Below, one piece after another: positions 40,901 through 51,714 of a stretch of DNA of 64,000 nucleotides (positions within the stretch are counted from its first letter, which is position 1; the number at the start of each line of letters is the position of its first letter). Below the pieces are notes generated by a model. That model was not told the DNA's origin. It saw only the letters and a program-made list of their open reading frames with translations, and made no database searches. Origin of the DNA: Absidia repens. Lineage: Eukaryota > Mucoromycota > Mucoromycetes > Mucorales > Cunninghamellaceae. Location: the NCBI GenBank assembly GCA_002105175.1, contig MCGE01000010.1, positions 1,550,001-1,614,000 of the forward strand. The letters run 5' to 3'. The position numbers and the translations under genes were made by a program.

Positions 40901-41570
40901 CATTTGATACATAAAAATCTATTTTTATTTTGTACCTTAACGGTATTTCAATTTCACAACACTAATAGCTAGTATTTAGTTTTTTTTTATTAGTACTGAA
41001 ATTAGACTTTGTAGAATCTAATTACTGGACTATGATTTTTTTTATTCTCAGTTTTTACTTTTTTTTTTAAAAGAGCAAGGTTTTTTTACCCACTGGGTTT
41101 TTCCGGCTTCTTCCTCATTATTATATTTTTATAATAAAGTTACTTTATTTAAGTCTCGTATTCATCACAATGCTCCCATCCACAGCCACAAATATCTTCA
41201 TTTTATTATAAAAAGACTTGACATTTTATCAATTAAATAAAAAAACCATATCAATTGTATCACTTATTTTTACTCTTGTCTTTTTATCTCACATCCATTT
41301 CAGTTGTTGTGTACTTCCCACATTTACCAATCCATTCATCCATATACTACACTATATTATATTGTACTACTTTTCTTTCTTGCATACAATTAGTTGGCCT
41401 TTTTTTGTATATATTTTTTGTTTTTGTTTCCTTTATCTCGGTTGGTTTGGTTTGGTTTTGGGCCGATTTTTTTCCATCAGGTATGGTTTTGGTTCTGATT
41501 TTTCTATCTGGTTTGGTTTGGTCTTTGCGAAAATCAAACCATTAAACTATTTAGAAACCCTAGCTCTGGC

Positions 41571-41735
41571 GCTCCGCTGGAGCTTCTGGAAATCTTTCGA
41601 TTTATTGGGTGTCAGAGTTTTTTTATTGAAGTGTGGGTTTTGATGGGACGAGATTAAAGCCCCCGCCATTTCGCATTTTGGTGGGCAGCCCCTTGGGACC
41701 CGGCTGCTGTGCTCAGCGCGTCTCAACAGGTATTT
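41571..41735 (+). repeat. Second copy of the GC-rich SINE-like core
   Basis: Direct repeat of about 38923-39056, with the same ctctggcgctccgctggagct and cccgccatttcgca..gtgggcagcccctt blocks. A (ctttt)n/T-rich tract follows at 41810-41863. Confidence 0.6.
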
Positions 41736-41962
41736 TTTTGTGTGTGATAGAAGTCAATTCAGGCTCCGCACACAGGATTTCTATTTCCTTTCAGCTCCAT
41801 TTCCCCCCTTCTCTTTCTTTCTTTCTTTCTTTCTTTCTTTTTTTTTTTTTTTTTTTTTTTTTTCGATGGCAAGGCTCATTGGGGTACTGGTGCTCTAGGA
41901 TTAATGTTAGAACTTGAATTAGAGGCATTTTAAAAAATGCAAATCAAACATCATGGGGAAAC

Positions 41963-42244
41963 TGTTTTACCAAATAAAATAAAGATATACTAAAACCTGT
42001 TTATTGCATAAATAAAGATTAAATATAAAATAAGAATATAATAAAATAAGAGAGGGGAGGAGACAAAAAGATACTTACCGTTATATTGAGAACGGTTTAG
42101 AATATAAATAAAATAAGAATATGAGGTGAAGAAAAAAGAGAAAGAGAGATAAAATATAAAATGTCAATATAAAAAAAGTCTAAAGTCTAAAAGAGGAGTC
42201 GGAGTAAGAAGAGAGAAATAAAAAAAGTAACCATTATTACAACA
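41963..42244 (-). repeat. RT-F 3' LTR
   Basis: 282 bp, partner of 47023-47303. A purine-rich agcgggaatg lies just upstream in element orientation. Confidence 0.93.
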
Positions 42245-42255
42245 CATTCCCGCTG

Positions 42256-45200
42256 CTAAACCGAGGAAATAATGCTAACATGGTTGTCAGTTCGTTGGTA
42301 ATATTTTCGTAGAGACTTTCCATTAACGCGGTGCTTGAATACCACGCCTTGTTCATCCATGAGTCTATATGAGTCCTTATAACATTCGATGATTTCATAT
42401 ACCTTGGGGAGGAAAATCGGAGCCAATTTTCCTTTCCCTTCACGTTTATGATCCATGATCAACACTTTGTCACCAACTTCATAGAGAGACGCAAAACCTT
42501 GGGCATTGTTTTTTTCTTGAAGTGTGGAGGCATCGGTTTCCATGACCGCACGGATTCCCCAAAGCTTGATTAGACGTTCAAAACCCATTGCTTTGCCTAC
42601 TTGATACAATACACCTTGGTCCGGGAGAACAGGAGGTTGGCCAAAAAGGGCTTCATAAGGTGAAATCTTGAGAGTCGTGTGCTTCTTGATTCGGTAGGAA
42701 TACAATGCGGCAGGTAGAAGATCATCCCATTGTTTTTCATTGTCGATAACCATTTTCTTGAGGGTCTTAACAATGACACCATTGATGCGTTCAGCCATTC
42801 CATTTGTCTGTGGATGGTATATGCTTGAGGTTTTATGATTAGTTTTGATGATCATCAAAAGCTGTTCCACCACGTTGTTCAGGAAATGGACACCATTGTC
42901 CGATAAAAGATGTACAGGGGGGCCGAAGTTGCAAAAAATGTGAGTGTAAAGGAATTCTGCCGTTGTGAGAGCATCATTTTTGGGAGTGGCTAAGGCAATG
43001 GGCCAGCGAGTGAAGTTTTCAACTGCCAAAATAATAAATTTGTTTCCCTTTGTGGTAACTGGGAAGGGACCAATGTAGTCGATCGAGAATTGTTCGAATA
43101 AAGCGGAACCAATCACATGGCTAGAGGGGTTTGATTTGTACTTGGGTAGTGAAAACAATTGACATGGGTGGCAGGCTTGGAGATATTTGACTACATCAGC
43201 ATATGCAGTGGGCCACCAATAATGATAATAAAGTTGGGTCCAGGTCGCTTGAACACCAAAATGTCCATGTCCGTCGTGAATCAAACTGATTATACCTTGT
43301 CTATCTTGAATAAAAGGTACCACTACCGTTCGATCCCCAATTCGTTTGTATAATTTGCCTGATTGAAGGAGATAATGACGAGATTGTAGTTTGATGCGAG
43401 TTGAGAATTGTTGATTCCAAGGTTTTGTAAGGAATTGAGCGATTTGTTGTAGTTCCGATTCATACTGTATTTCCATAGCAAGGAGTCCATGATATAAATA
43501 TTCTATATCGTCCAATCCATCTGGTCCATTGCTTGGTGTTGGGGGGAAACGAGATAGAGCATCGGCGACTACATTTTGTTTTCCCGGCAGATGCTTGACA
43601 ATAAAAGTATATTCCAGACAGCATAAAGTCCATCGTTGTAAACGTTGAGAAGCATCTTGTTTGTTGAATAAATAAACCACAGCAGTATTATCGGTAAAAA
43701 GATAAAAAGATTTGTCCAGCAGATACTTTCTGAATGACTTGAAAGCATAGACCACAGCTAGCAATTCTTTTTCCACAGTTGGATATTTCATTTCGGCAGA
43801 TTGTAATTTCCTTGATAAAAATGCCACAGGTACATACGATTCACCATCCATATGACAGAGGGCAGCACCAATTCCAAGATCAGATGCATCAGTGAATAAA
43901 TAGAAAGTTTTTCCAGGATCAGGATAAACCAAGAGACAGTTGTTTTCCAGCATTTTTCTTGACTCCACAAAACTTTTTTCCATTTCTTGTGTCCAATTGA
44001 AGTAGGCATCTTTCTTTAGCAGCAAGGTAAGAGGGGCAGTAACATCAGCAAAAAGGTGAATATGTCTTCTATAGAAACCGATAATACCGAGGTAGGCACG
44101 GACATCACGAGCACAAAGAGGTCTAGGGAAATTTGATATTGCTTGTATCCTAGCCGGGTCAGGTCGATATCCATCCACATCCGCTATAAATCCCACAAAA
44201 GTAACCGATTGATCGAAGAAGGAGCATTTGTTGGCGTTGAGTACCATGTTTGCCTTTTTGATTCGCACAAAGAATGATTCCAAATCTTGCAGATGTTGAG
44301 AAGGTGAGGAAGAATGGACAATAATATCATCAATGTAAGCGACAACCGAGGTATTCAATAAATCTTGCAAAGCCATATAGATCGCTCGACAGAATGTAGA
44401 AGGACCATTTTGAATTCCGAAGGGCATCACAACATACGAGTAGTTTCCAAATGGCGTGGCAATAGTGAGTTTGTTGATAGATTCTTGATTTACTCCAATT
44501 TGATGAAATCCTTTGAGTAAATCCATGGACGAGAAAAGAGAAGAGCCACCTAATTGTTCCAATAAGTCCGTCATGATGGGTAATGGCCAAGTATCACGCA
44601 CAGTGATTTTGTTCAAGTCCATAAAATTTGTGACAAGTCGTTTGTCGCCCGTCTTTTTTCCAATGAGTCGACAGGGGAATGACCAGCCTGAATTTTTTGA
44701 GTTGCCGGGAACATACGTTGTTGGAACGATGATACCATTTGTGACCATAGCATTGATTTCAGATCGCAGGAATTCCTTTTCTTGGGGTGAAAGGTTTCCA
44801 TAAGGTCTTCGGTAGATAGGTTGATGATCGCCAGTTTCGACATGTAGTTCAGTAAGTCCGGTTTGTTTGAGGTGTTCGTATCCAGTACCAAAGCAGCTAG
44901 TGTTGTTTTCAATACACTCCAGTACTTGTTCTTGAATACCCAGATTTTTGATCACTTGGTTATCCATAATTCGTTGAGGTAGATCACCCAGTCTAGGATC
45001 ACCCGAAATAGTTGATTCAGATACTTTTTCATCCACTACACCAGCAAAAGCAATCAAATAAGACGAAGCCACATCAGCATCACTTTCATATTCGTCTTCT
45101 TCATTTTCCACTTGATCAGATTGAGGTACAGGGAAATTTCCAGTCAATTTTGAATGAGTATACGAGACATCCATGGATTCGATTTTTCCTTGTGCATTTG

Positions 45201-45696
45201 AAACCATCCAAGTATGTTCTTTCCAATTTGTATCCAATCCAAAAGTGTGAAAAGCAATACGACCCACCAAAAAGTCATAATCCACAATATCCAAACACAC
45301 AGCATCCACTTCAATTGTCTTCGATGGACCCACAGTGATAGATACATTCTTGAGAATTCCCAAAGGTGATACAGAATCGCCATTTGCAACCATAAGTCTA
45401 GTATCTGTAGCGTCGAGTTCAGTAATGCCAAGATATAAGACCAGATTCTTGCTGATGATACATGGAGTACAACCACCATCCAGGATCATTGGACAATCAT
45501 GACCAGCGACTGTTCCCATTGTATGAGGTACTGAATTTCCAACAGGTAATGTAGCTTGATTTTCCAGAGTGGCCTTGAATGCTTTTTCCTTGGGTTGATG
45601 ACGCCTAGTTAGACCGTCTTTGATTGAAGTACGCAAAGATGTGTTGAGATCAGCTAGTTGTGCAAGAGACACTTGATAAACTGGTTGATTTATCAA
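42256..45696 (-). CDS. pol: RT-F Pol: protease, RT, RNase H, integrase
   Basis: About 1146 residues in one ORF. The frame is -1 relative to gag and is open upstream across the gag stop. The protease-like segment reads MILDGGCTPCIISKNLV and so has DGG in place of the usual D(S/T)G. RT has LVTNFMDLNKITV, MPFGIQNGPSTFCRA and YIDDIIVHS. RNase H has LFTDASDLGIGAALCH and QNVVADALSRF. The integrase zinc module is HDGHGHFG..CHPCQ, with DDE residues in SIDYIGPF, HLLSDNGVHFLN and YHPQTNGMAERIN. The C terminus has IFLPKVYEIIE..YRLMDEQG. The uninterrupted frame suggests a recently active element. Confidence 0.94.
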   Translation of the reverse strand: MINQPVYQVSLAQLADLNTSLRTSIKDGLTRRHQPKEKAFKATLENQATLPVGNSVPHTMGTVAGHDCPMILDGGCTPCIISKNLVLYLGITELDATDTRLMVANGDSVSPLGILKNVSITVGPSKTIEVDAVCLDIVDYDFLVGRIAFHTFGLDTNWKEHTWMVSNAQGKIESMDVSYTHSKLTGNFPVPQSDQVENEEDEYESDADVASSYLIAFAGVVDEKVSESTISGDPRLGDLPQRIMDNQVIKNLGIQEQVLECIENNTSCFGTGYEHLKQTGLTELHVETGDHQPIYRRPYGNLSPQEKEFLRSEINAMVTNGIIVPTTYVPGNSKNSGWSFPCRLIGKKTGDKRLVTNFMDLNKITVRDTWPLPIMTDLLEQLGGSSLFSSMDLLKGFHQIGVNQESINKLTIATPFGNYSYVVMPFGIQNGPSTFCRAIYMALQDLLNTSVVAYIDDIIVHSSSPSQHLQDLESFFVRIKKANMVLNANKCSFFDQSVTFVGFIADVDGYRPDPARIQAISNFPRPLCARDVRAYLGIIGFYRRHIHLFADVTAPLTLLLKKDAYFNWTQEMEKSFVESRKMLENNCLLVYPDPGKTFYLFTDASDLGIGAALCHMDGESYVPVAFLSRKLQSAEMKYPTVEKELLAVVYAFKSFRKYLLDKSFYLFTDNTAVVYLFNKQDASQRLQRWTLCCLEYTFIVKHLPGKQNVVADALSRFPPTPSNGPDGLDDIEYLYHGLLAMEIQYESELQQIAQFLTKPWNQQFSTRIKLQSRHYLLQSGKLYKRIGDRTVVVPFIQDRQGIISLIHDGHGHFGVQATWTQLYYHYWWPTAYADVVKYLQACHPCQLFSLPKYKSNPSSHVIGSALFEQFSIDYIGPFPVTTKGNKFIILAVENFTRWPIALATPKNDALTTAEFLYTHIFCNFGPPVHLLSDNGVHFLNNVVEQLLMIIKTNHKTSSIYHPQTNGMAERINGVIVKTLKKMVIDNEKQWDDLLPAALYSYRIKKHTTLKISPYEALFGQPPVLPDQGVLYQVGKAMGFERLIKLWGIRAVMETDASTLQEKNNAQGFASLYEVGDKVLIMDHKREGKGKLAPIFLPKVYEIIECYKDSYRLMDEQGVVFKHRVNGKSLRKYYQRTDNHVSIISSV

Positions 45697-45722
45697 TTGT
45701 TGGGCAGAGAGTGGCCATTGAG

Positions 45723-46778
45723 TCAGAGATTTGGAGCAGGTTTGGGTTGAATGTTGACTTTTTGCTTTTTAGTAGCGATGGGTCTAGCGTCCATTTCCAT
45801 TTCGTGAGCTTTTCGAGTCACAGCCATTGCATCTTGTGTGGTGGGTGGATTGAGTTGACATAATTTTGCATCCATGGAAGTAGTAGAAGACCGCGGTTTG
45901 GTTTCATGTTGTGAGCATGTGAAGTGAGGATGGTTTTGATGACAGTAATGGCATGGTTTGTCACATTCAGCAGAGCGATGTCCCTTTTGTTTGCAGTTGT
46001 AACACCATTGATTTCTGACATTGGCATTGGGAGTAGATGGAGCAGCAGTCGGCTTGGCCATAAGCGCATCAATTTTCTCTTGTTGGGCCATAAGTGCAAC
46101 AGTCATTTGTTTGATTGATTCAGTAAGAGAAACAACGTCAGAATTTGCCTTGGAAGAAGAATCAGATGATAACGATCGATTTTTCTTGGTAGCCTTGTTT
46201 GAGGACTTGGAGGAATGAGAGTAGTCGGAGGAATCAGAGGAATCGGAATCACATGAAGCAGTATCCACATCAGAAGAGTCAGAAGAGTCAATATCATCCA
46301 TATCTTTATATCCTTGGATAAATTCATCAACTGTAGAATAACCTTGTACACGGAGAGATCGGCGAAGAGACTTGGAGCGAATGCTTTTCACCAAAACCTT
46401 GATTAGCGTGATTTCAAAAGACGTGGTTGACTCCTTGTTGGCTTGAGCTAATTCCATGTAGGATGACCAGAGTTTTTCCACCCGATTGATAAATTTCTTA
46501 TTACTTTCGTCCACTTTTTGTTTGATAGTCATCAATTTGGTAGTGTATTCGAATATGTTTTCCTTCTTGAAGTAACGTTTCTTGAAGTCCAACACAAAGT
46601 CATCCCACGAAGAGTGAGATGCCCTGATAGCCCATGACTTGGTAGCACCTGTTAACGACATGAGGGCACGGGTCAACTTCTCGTCTTCTTTCCAGCCATT
46701 CAGATCGGATACCTTGTTGAAGATGGTGAGCCATTCGGCAAACTTTTTATCCATGAGCTTAGGCGGTTTGATTGACAT
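45723..46778 (-). CDS. gag: RT-F Gag
   Basis: About 351 residues from the ATG at 46778 (MSIKPPKLMDKKF); an open frame extends upstream to 46883 without an ATG. The N-terminal capsid-like domain is followed by a Ser/Asp-rich stretch (residues about 170-225). A zinc knuckle CYNCKQKGHRSAEC is followed by a second Cys/His cluster CHYCHQNHPHFTC, and then a basic end. Different in sequence from the RT-A/B/D Gags, it represents another lineage. Confidence 0.9.
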   Translation of the reverse strand: MSIKPPKLMDKKFAEWLTIFNKVSDLNGWKEDEKLTRALMSLTGATKSWAIRASHSSWDDFVLDFKKRYFKKENIFEYTTKLMTIKQKVDESNKKFINRVEKLWSSYMELAQANKESTTSFEITLIKVLVKSIRSKSLRRSLRVQGYSTVDEFIQGYKDMDDIDSSDSSDVDTASCDSDSSDSSDYSHSSKSSNKATKKNRSLSSDSSSKANSDVVSLTESIKQMTVALMAQQEKIDALMAKPTAAPSTPNANVRNQWCYNCKQKGHRSAECDKPCHYCHQNHPHFTCSQHETKPRSSTTSMDAKLCQLNPPTTQDAMAVTRKAHEMEMDARPIATKKQKVNIQPKPAPNL

Positions 46779-47002
46779 TTTGATAGCTAATCTCGGTGTT
46801 TGAAGAGGCGGAATCGGAAGAAGTGGAGAGGTTTGCCAATAAGATTTGTGAGGTGGAGCCAGATTGACAGGTGTGTCGTACAAGTAATATAAAAAATTTT
46901 ATGGTTGATTGGTATTTTGACACCAGAGGCACAAGTTCGTAACAAAGGTTGTGGACTGTACAAACTTGAAGTAGCGAGAAGGACTGTGGTTGTGTAAAAG
47001 TC

Positions 47003-47020
47003 CCCCTGTAGTGAGCACCA
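47003..47020 (-). other. RT-F primer-binding site, complementary to tRNA-Ile
   Basis: On the minus strand TGGTGCTCACTACAGGGG, two nt from the 5' LTR. This is the exact complement of the last 15 nt of the tRNA-Ile(AAU) gene at 12643-12716 plus CCA (18 of 18). Confidence 0.92.
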
Positions 47021-47022
47021 AA

Positions 47023-47303
47023 TGTTTTACCAAATAAATAAAGATATACTAAAACCTGTTTATTGCATAAATAAAGATTAAATATAAAATAAGAATATAA
47101 TAAAATAAGAGAGGGGAGGAGACAAAAAGGTACTTACCGTTATATTGAGAACGGTTTAGAATATAAATAAAATAAGAATATGAGGTGAAGAAAAAAGAGA
47201 AAGAGAGATAAAATATAAATGTCAAATATAAAAAAAAGTCTAAAGTCTAAAAGAGGAGTCGGAGTAAGAAGAGAGAAATAAAAAAGTAACCATTATTACA
47301 ACA
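47023..47303 (-). repeat. RT-F 5' LTR
   Basis: 281 bp, the partner of 41963-42244, with several one-base indels and an A/G difference. Followed by gaaac. Confidence 0.93.
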
Positions 47304-48700
47304 GAAACCCTTTCATTTTGGATTCGTGATTTCCAACCGCAATTAGATTAGCCTTCATCTTAGAATAGTGCCATTAGATTAGGTTATTGTTAGTTGCGAT
47401 AGTTTACACTGTATGCATATCTAAATTAAACATGTTTTGCCTTTTTAACTTTCATCCCTTTCATGCCTTTTATTGTCTCGTTGAATGGGCATGGTATACA
47501 TGCGAGTAAAATCCGGTGGGTGAATTTATGCGTAGGAAAAAAAAAAACGTCACTACAGAATATTTTTGTTTTCTTTCTCTACATTTCGCAGTTGCGTGGA
47601 GTAAATATGGTAGCGACACGGGAATGGGACTAGAGTTAATGTTAATCATTCTGCAGCGGGACTAAATACTGGTGCCTCGAAAGGAAAAAGGAAAATTACG
47701 GTGACATTAATCCTGAAATGTCAATGGACCAATGTTTCAAAAGCCATAGGCGTCAGGTTCGATAAGAATGCTATTTGTCTATAAAAAACCAATCTCTATT
47801 ACAGAGTATTTTCCCTCTGAATTTCACACTATATATAATCTCAATGCTGGGGATACTATATGTCAATTACATATCTGTAAGAGTTGGCTATAGTGACAAA
47901 AAAAAAAAGGAAGAAGAGGTAGTGACGACATTGGCAAGGTGATATGAGCGGAGGAATGGATGGATATTTCAGTCATATATCTTTATCTTCGACCATGCCT
48001 TTAGATAAGCTATACCCCTCCATCTCTTTAGTATATTGATAAACTGAATGTTGAAAATAAGACACAGTAATGATACAATAAAGAATAATATATGTAAATG
48101 ATTGAGGAATAAAAAGCTACAAAGCAGAAAAAAAAATAAGGGCTTTGGTTTTAGTAGATAGCACATTAAATAAAAGTTGTATGTCAAATCAAGGGGACTG
48201 CACTTTTCAGGGAAAACAATGAAATTGACATGGGATTTTTGGTTGGATATCGTATTTATGAATGGGTAATAAATACGTAGATGCAAATGATGAAGGTGAA
48301 AAAAAAAAATTGAATGGCGCCATCAACTCGACCTGCATCAGGTAGTGGGAAGTTTGATGTCGAAGGGAATACTTAGCTCTCAATTGACACTATTTTATAT
48401 ACATTTCTTACCAGTCTAAAAATACAATGGCAAAAACGATCATCCACTAGCCACTAAAACTGAAAGTAAATATAACTACTACAATAGCCTCGTCCCCGCT
48501 CCGTGATAATTCGCTGCACCTGAACGATTGGCCAATCAACGCGGCACCAAAACATATACACCAAACATTGTAATATTGAAAAAAAAAATAAAGTGATACT
48601 TGCTCTTATTTTATTTTGAATGACGAGAATAATATAAAGGGATATATATACAGACTAAAACTAATAACATAAATAATTGGAACGGGGAGGAGTGTAAACC

Positions 48701-48732
<32 letters not shown>

Positions 48733-48806
48733 AGAGAGCAACCGTCTATAAACAAGGCGTTGAGTAAGATCCCTTTATGGACAAAGGGTAAGCACGTCCA
48801 CTATTT
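47304..48806. other. Intergenic, repeat remnants
   Basis: 47304-47480 continues the dispersed repeat interrupted by RT-F (compare 39300-39480), and 47930-47990 resembles 39625-39740. The remainder is AT-rich with poly(A) at 48701-48729. No gene seen. It marks the boundary between the repeat-rich block and the gene cluster. Confidence 0.6.
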
Positions 48807-49552
48807 TCATTCACCATGCTTTAACACCCGTACAAATTCCCGGTAATTGAATTTCCCTTGGTCGTCCAATGCCGGCCCTTTAAACATGATGTCAACCTAA
48901 AACAGGAAATCAGTAAACAATAACAATAACGATAAACAAAAAACATTTTGCTACGGCTTACTTCTTCATCCGTAAATCGATCGCCCATGGTAGTCATACA
49001 TTCACGTAGGTAATCTGCATCAATGGTTCCCGTCCCATCGTTGTCAAATGCGGCAAAAGCACTTGTGATCGCATGCTCCGGATCGGTCCCTGTCAATTTA
49101 TCTGCCATCAATGTCAAAAACACCGTAAAGTTGATAGGTCCAGAAGCTTCTCCTAACATTTTTTCAATCAGGTCCATAGAGGCCGGTTGTCCTGTTTCCC
49201 CCCCCCCCACACCCCACCCCGAAAAAAAAAATGGAATCAGCAAGAAAAGAAACAAAACAGAGAGAGAGAGTGAGATAGAAAAAATAAATTACCGATGCGT
49301 TCAAAAGTGATTTGTAGATCCTTGGCGTCCACCATTTCGTCACCGTCCGTGTCCATTATCCTAAATGCCTCTTTGAATTCCTTAATTTGTTGCTTGTCAA
49401 ACACGGCAAAGACATTCGAGTTTTGTCGTGGGGATCGTTGCTTGGATTTACGGGTCACCTATATAAAAACTTGGTCAAATGTAAAGTCCTACTTTTTTTT
49501 TTATCTTACCACAAGTGTGGATATATATATATATATATATTACCTGAGCCAT
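48807..49552 (-). CDS. Myosin regulatory light chain
   Basis: Four exons: 49552-49544, 49458-49293, 49191-48962 and 48896-48807. They join in frame with GT..AG introns of 85, 101 and 65 nt to give 164 residues, the usual RLC length. The EF-hand 1 loop DTDGDEMVDAKD (39-50) has the acidic Ca/Mg-binding positions. Later EF hands are degenerate, as in the family (GPINFTVFLTLMADKL, DNDGTGTIDADYLR, TTMGDRFTDEEVD). It binds an IQ motif of type II myosin and regulates contractile ring or motor activity. The kinase site region reads QRSPRQNSNVFA: Ser17 aligns with animal Ser19, but the preceding Thr is Asn. The first exon is only 9 nt (Met-Ala-Gln), typical of EF-hand genes. Confidence 0.92.
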
Positions 49553-49984
49553 GCTGTTTAAAAGTAAGTATATTTATAAAGTAGAAGATGCAGAACAGGG
49601 GAGACAAAGAGAGAGAGAGAGAGAGAGAGAGAAAAGAAAGGGCGAGATATAAGGAGGAAGAAGAGAAGAAAAAAAAAAGGCGGAATTAAATACTCCCAGC
49701 TTTGCTTTTGGTTGTATTCAAAACGTTTGTCCATATATGGTTGACCCACTTTGAACCCAAGCGTCTGGTGAATTTAAAAAAAAAAAAAAAAAAAAAAAAA
49801 GGACGCCTACACTTTTTTGATCTCTCATCCCCAGTACCATCGTTCAATTGTCAGGGAGCCATGTCATCAAAAGAGATTTCTTTATTCAGAATAAATAAAT
49901 AAATAATACATACATAAAAAAAACTAAGCTACCAAGAAAAAAAAAAAAAAGGAGGAGACTAGTCTAATCAACTAGAAGATGGAA
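49553..49984. other. Intergenic with microsatellites
   Basis: Upstream of the light-chain gene: (GA)n at 49608-49632, poly(A) at 49777-49800 and an (aaat)n stretch near 49893. No gene seen. Confidence 0.6.
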
Positions 49985-49992
49985 GGCCATTT

Positions 49993-51102
49993 TTAGGATC
50001 TTGAATGAGGTTTATCAGGACGATCCGCCAGAGTGGCTTCATCAGGTTTGTTGAGTGTAGTAGAAGGTATACCAGAGGCCATGTCGGGACTGATTTGAGT
50101 TCTTGATTGGAAACCATTGTCATGCATATCCGTACTTTCGATTGTTTTCATGGGGTAGTAGGCAGATGGTGGGGGTTGTGTGTGACTAAACGATCGGGAA
50201 TAACTGGATGGTTCAGCAGCAACAGCCATCGGTGGTGGAGGAGAGTAATGCTGATGATTGCTGTTGTTGTTATAATCATGATAGATGCCTCCTCCTGCCG
50301 TTGCGTCCATGTTGTCCTTCTCGTCGAATAATTCTGTGTGCCGTTTGTGGTTGTTCAATCGCCGCTTTCGTCGGATAAAAAAGATCGCCCCTAACACCTG
50401 AAAATAATTAAAAAAAAAAGGTATATTTGTTTTTTAGAGAGAATATCCGTCACGCCCGGGGAATGTTGTACTTTTTACCAATCCAGCAGCGCCAATAGAG
50501 CCAACAATCACACCAGCTGCTTGACCTGAAGATAAATTGGTATCGTTGTCATTGTCGTCGTCCGAGGAGGGCTGTGTATCTGCGTCTGTTGAGGAGGTGG
50601 CGTCTGAAGTATCGGAACGTGTCTTTGATGGCTGGTTAGTTTTGGTTGATTCAGACGAGGATGACGGTGAGGTAGATGAAGACGATCCGGAAGACGAAGA
50701 AGGAGGTGCAGAAGAAGAAGAAGACGGACCGGCAGTGGGTACGGCAGAGGGCGTTGTTTTCGATCCAAGACCCACATTGAGTGGGACTGTTGCGCGTGAA
50801 GGAGGTGTATCGTTCCCTTCCAGTACCAGGTACGTATTGTCGCTGGGTGTGTCTTTTGGCAAAGTGACCCACATGGACGTCTTTGAACTAGGAATATTCT
50901 GGCCAAAGATCTTGATAATAGTGAGCCGATCCTCGGAGGCACCGTTCCCAAGGTACAAATTGGTTGCTGTTACATTCCCGAGCCCATTCCAAGTTACTAA
51001 TGAGCTCGCTCCTGCCAAGATTAGAGTGTTCGGTAAAGGAATGCCGAAATTCAAGGCATAGCAAGGCACAATAAATAAAAGTAGTAGTTCAATAGTGTAC
51101 AT
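49993..51102 (-). CDS. Secreted/membrane Ser-rich protein, Kre9/Knh1-like N domain
   Basis: Two exons (51102-50479 and 50397-49993, 81-nt intron) give 342 residues. Start MYTIELLLLFIVPCYA is a signal peptide with a plausible cut after CYA. Residues about 18-110 look like the Kre9/Knh1-type beta domain of fungal wall proteins (SSLVTWNGL, LTIIKIFGQNIP, MWVTLPKDTPSDNTYLVLEG); this match is from pattern only. A long Ser/Thr/Pro-rich stalk follows (residues about 120-190). Then one membrane span (AAGVIVGSIGAAGLVLGAIFFI) and a basic RRKRR stop-transfer lead to a cytoplasmic tail with PPPP and Tyr motifs. The topology suggests a cell-surface glycoprotein or wall sensor. No GPI signal is seen. Confidence 0.75.
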
Positions 51103-51714
51103 GGAAAACAAAGAGAAGGAGAGAGAGAGAGAAAAAAAAAAGGAGGGGTGTGGGGTAAGAAATATACAAACTATTGAAATTGAAAAAAGGAAGGTGAAGA
51201 AAAAATAATAAAGTCTATTGTCATATGAGTAAATGAAAAGTAAGTGCGGGTTGCCAACATCGATCCACCGTGTAACATCCAGAATATTTTTAATATTTCG
51301 TCGGAGTCCTTACAGAAAGATCGATCACCCCACTTAACCCGACTTTAGGCCCTATTTTTTTCACCCTCCCCCCATCAAACCAATACATTCATTGTATATA
51401 CAAAACATTTATTAAAATTATCAATGCTACAAAATAAAATAATAGTACTAATAGTATATATGTGTGTATGATACAATAAAAAAAAGAACGGGGAATTTCT
51501 TTCAAGAGATAATGCAGAATAATATATGTAAACTATTGGATAAAAGAAACAGGAATAAGGGGATCATAGGTGATTTACTAAACTACACATACGGAGGAGT
51601 AGGAGATAGGTCGTCGTGTTCGTTGGTGATGATCATGTCGATTTGTTGGTATGGAGGGATGCTAGTCACTGATGATGGTATTTTGTGAGTGGATGTGGTG
51701 ATTGATATACAGAC
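51103..51714. other. Intergenic, no gene seen
   Basis: AT-rich spacer between the start of the Ser-rich protein gene and the stop of the MATE gene. A 74-codon ORF here (51464-51688) has no supporting features. Confidence 0.6.

Larger units (their letters stand above)
41963..47303 (-). mobile_element. RT-F: complete Ty3/gypsy LTR retrotransposon
   Basis: LTRs 41963-42244 and 47023-47303 (TGTTTTACC...TTACAACA on the plus strand), about 98% alike. Target duplication gaaac at 41958-41962 and 47304-47308. Gag and a single uninterrupted Pol run on the minus strand. The primer-binding site matches tRNA-Ile exactly. Related dispersed sequence at about 39286-39325 shows an unfilled version of the target (catggggaaactcttccatttt). 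Unlike RT-A and RT-B it is not beside a tRNA gene and has no spacer between RNase H and integrase. Confidence 0.95.
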
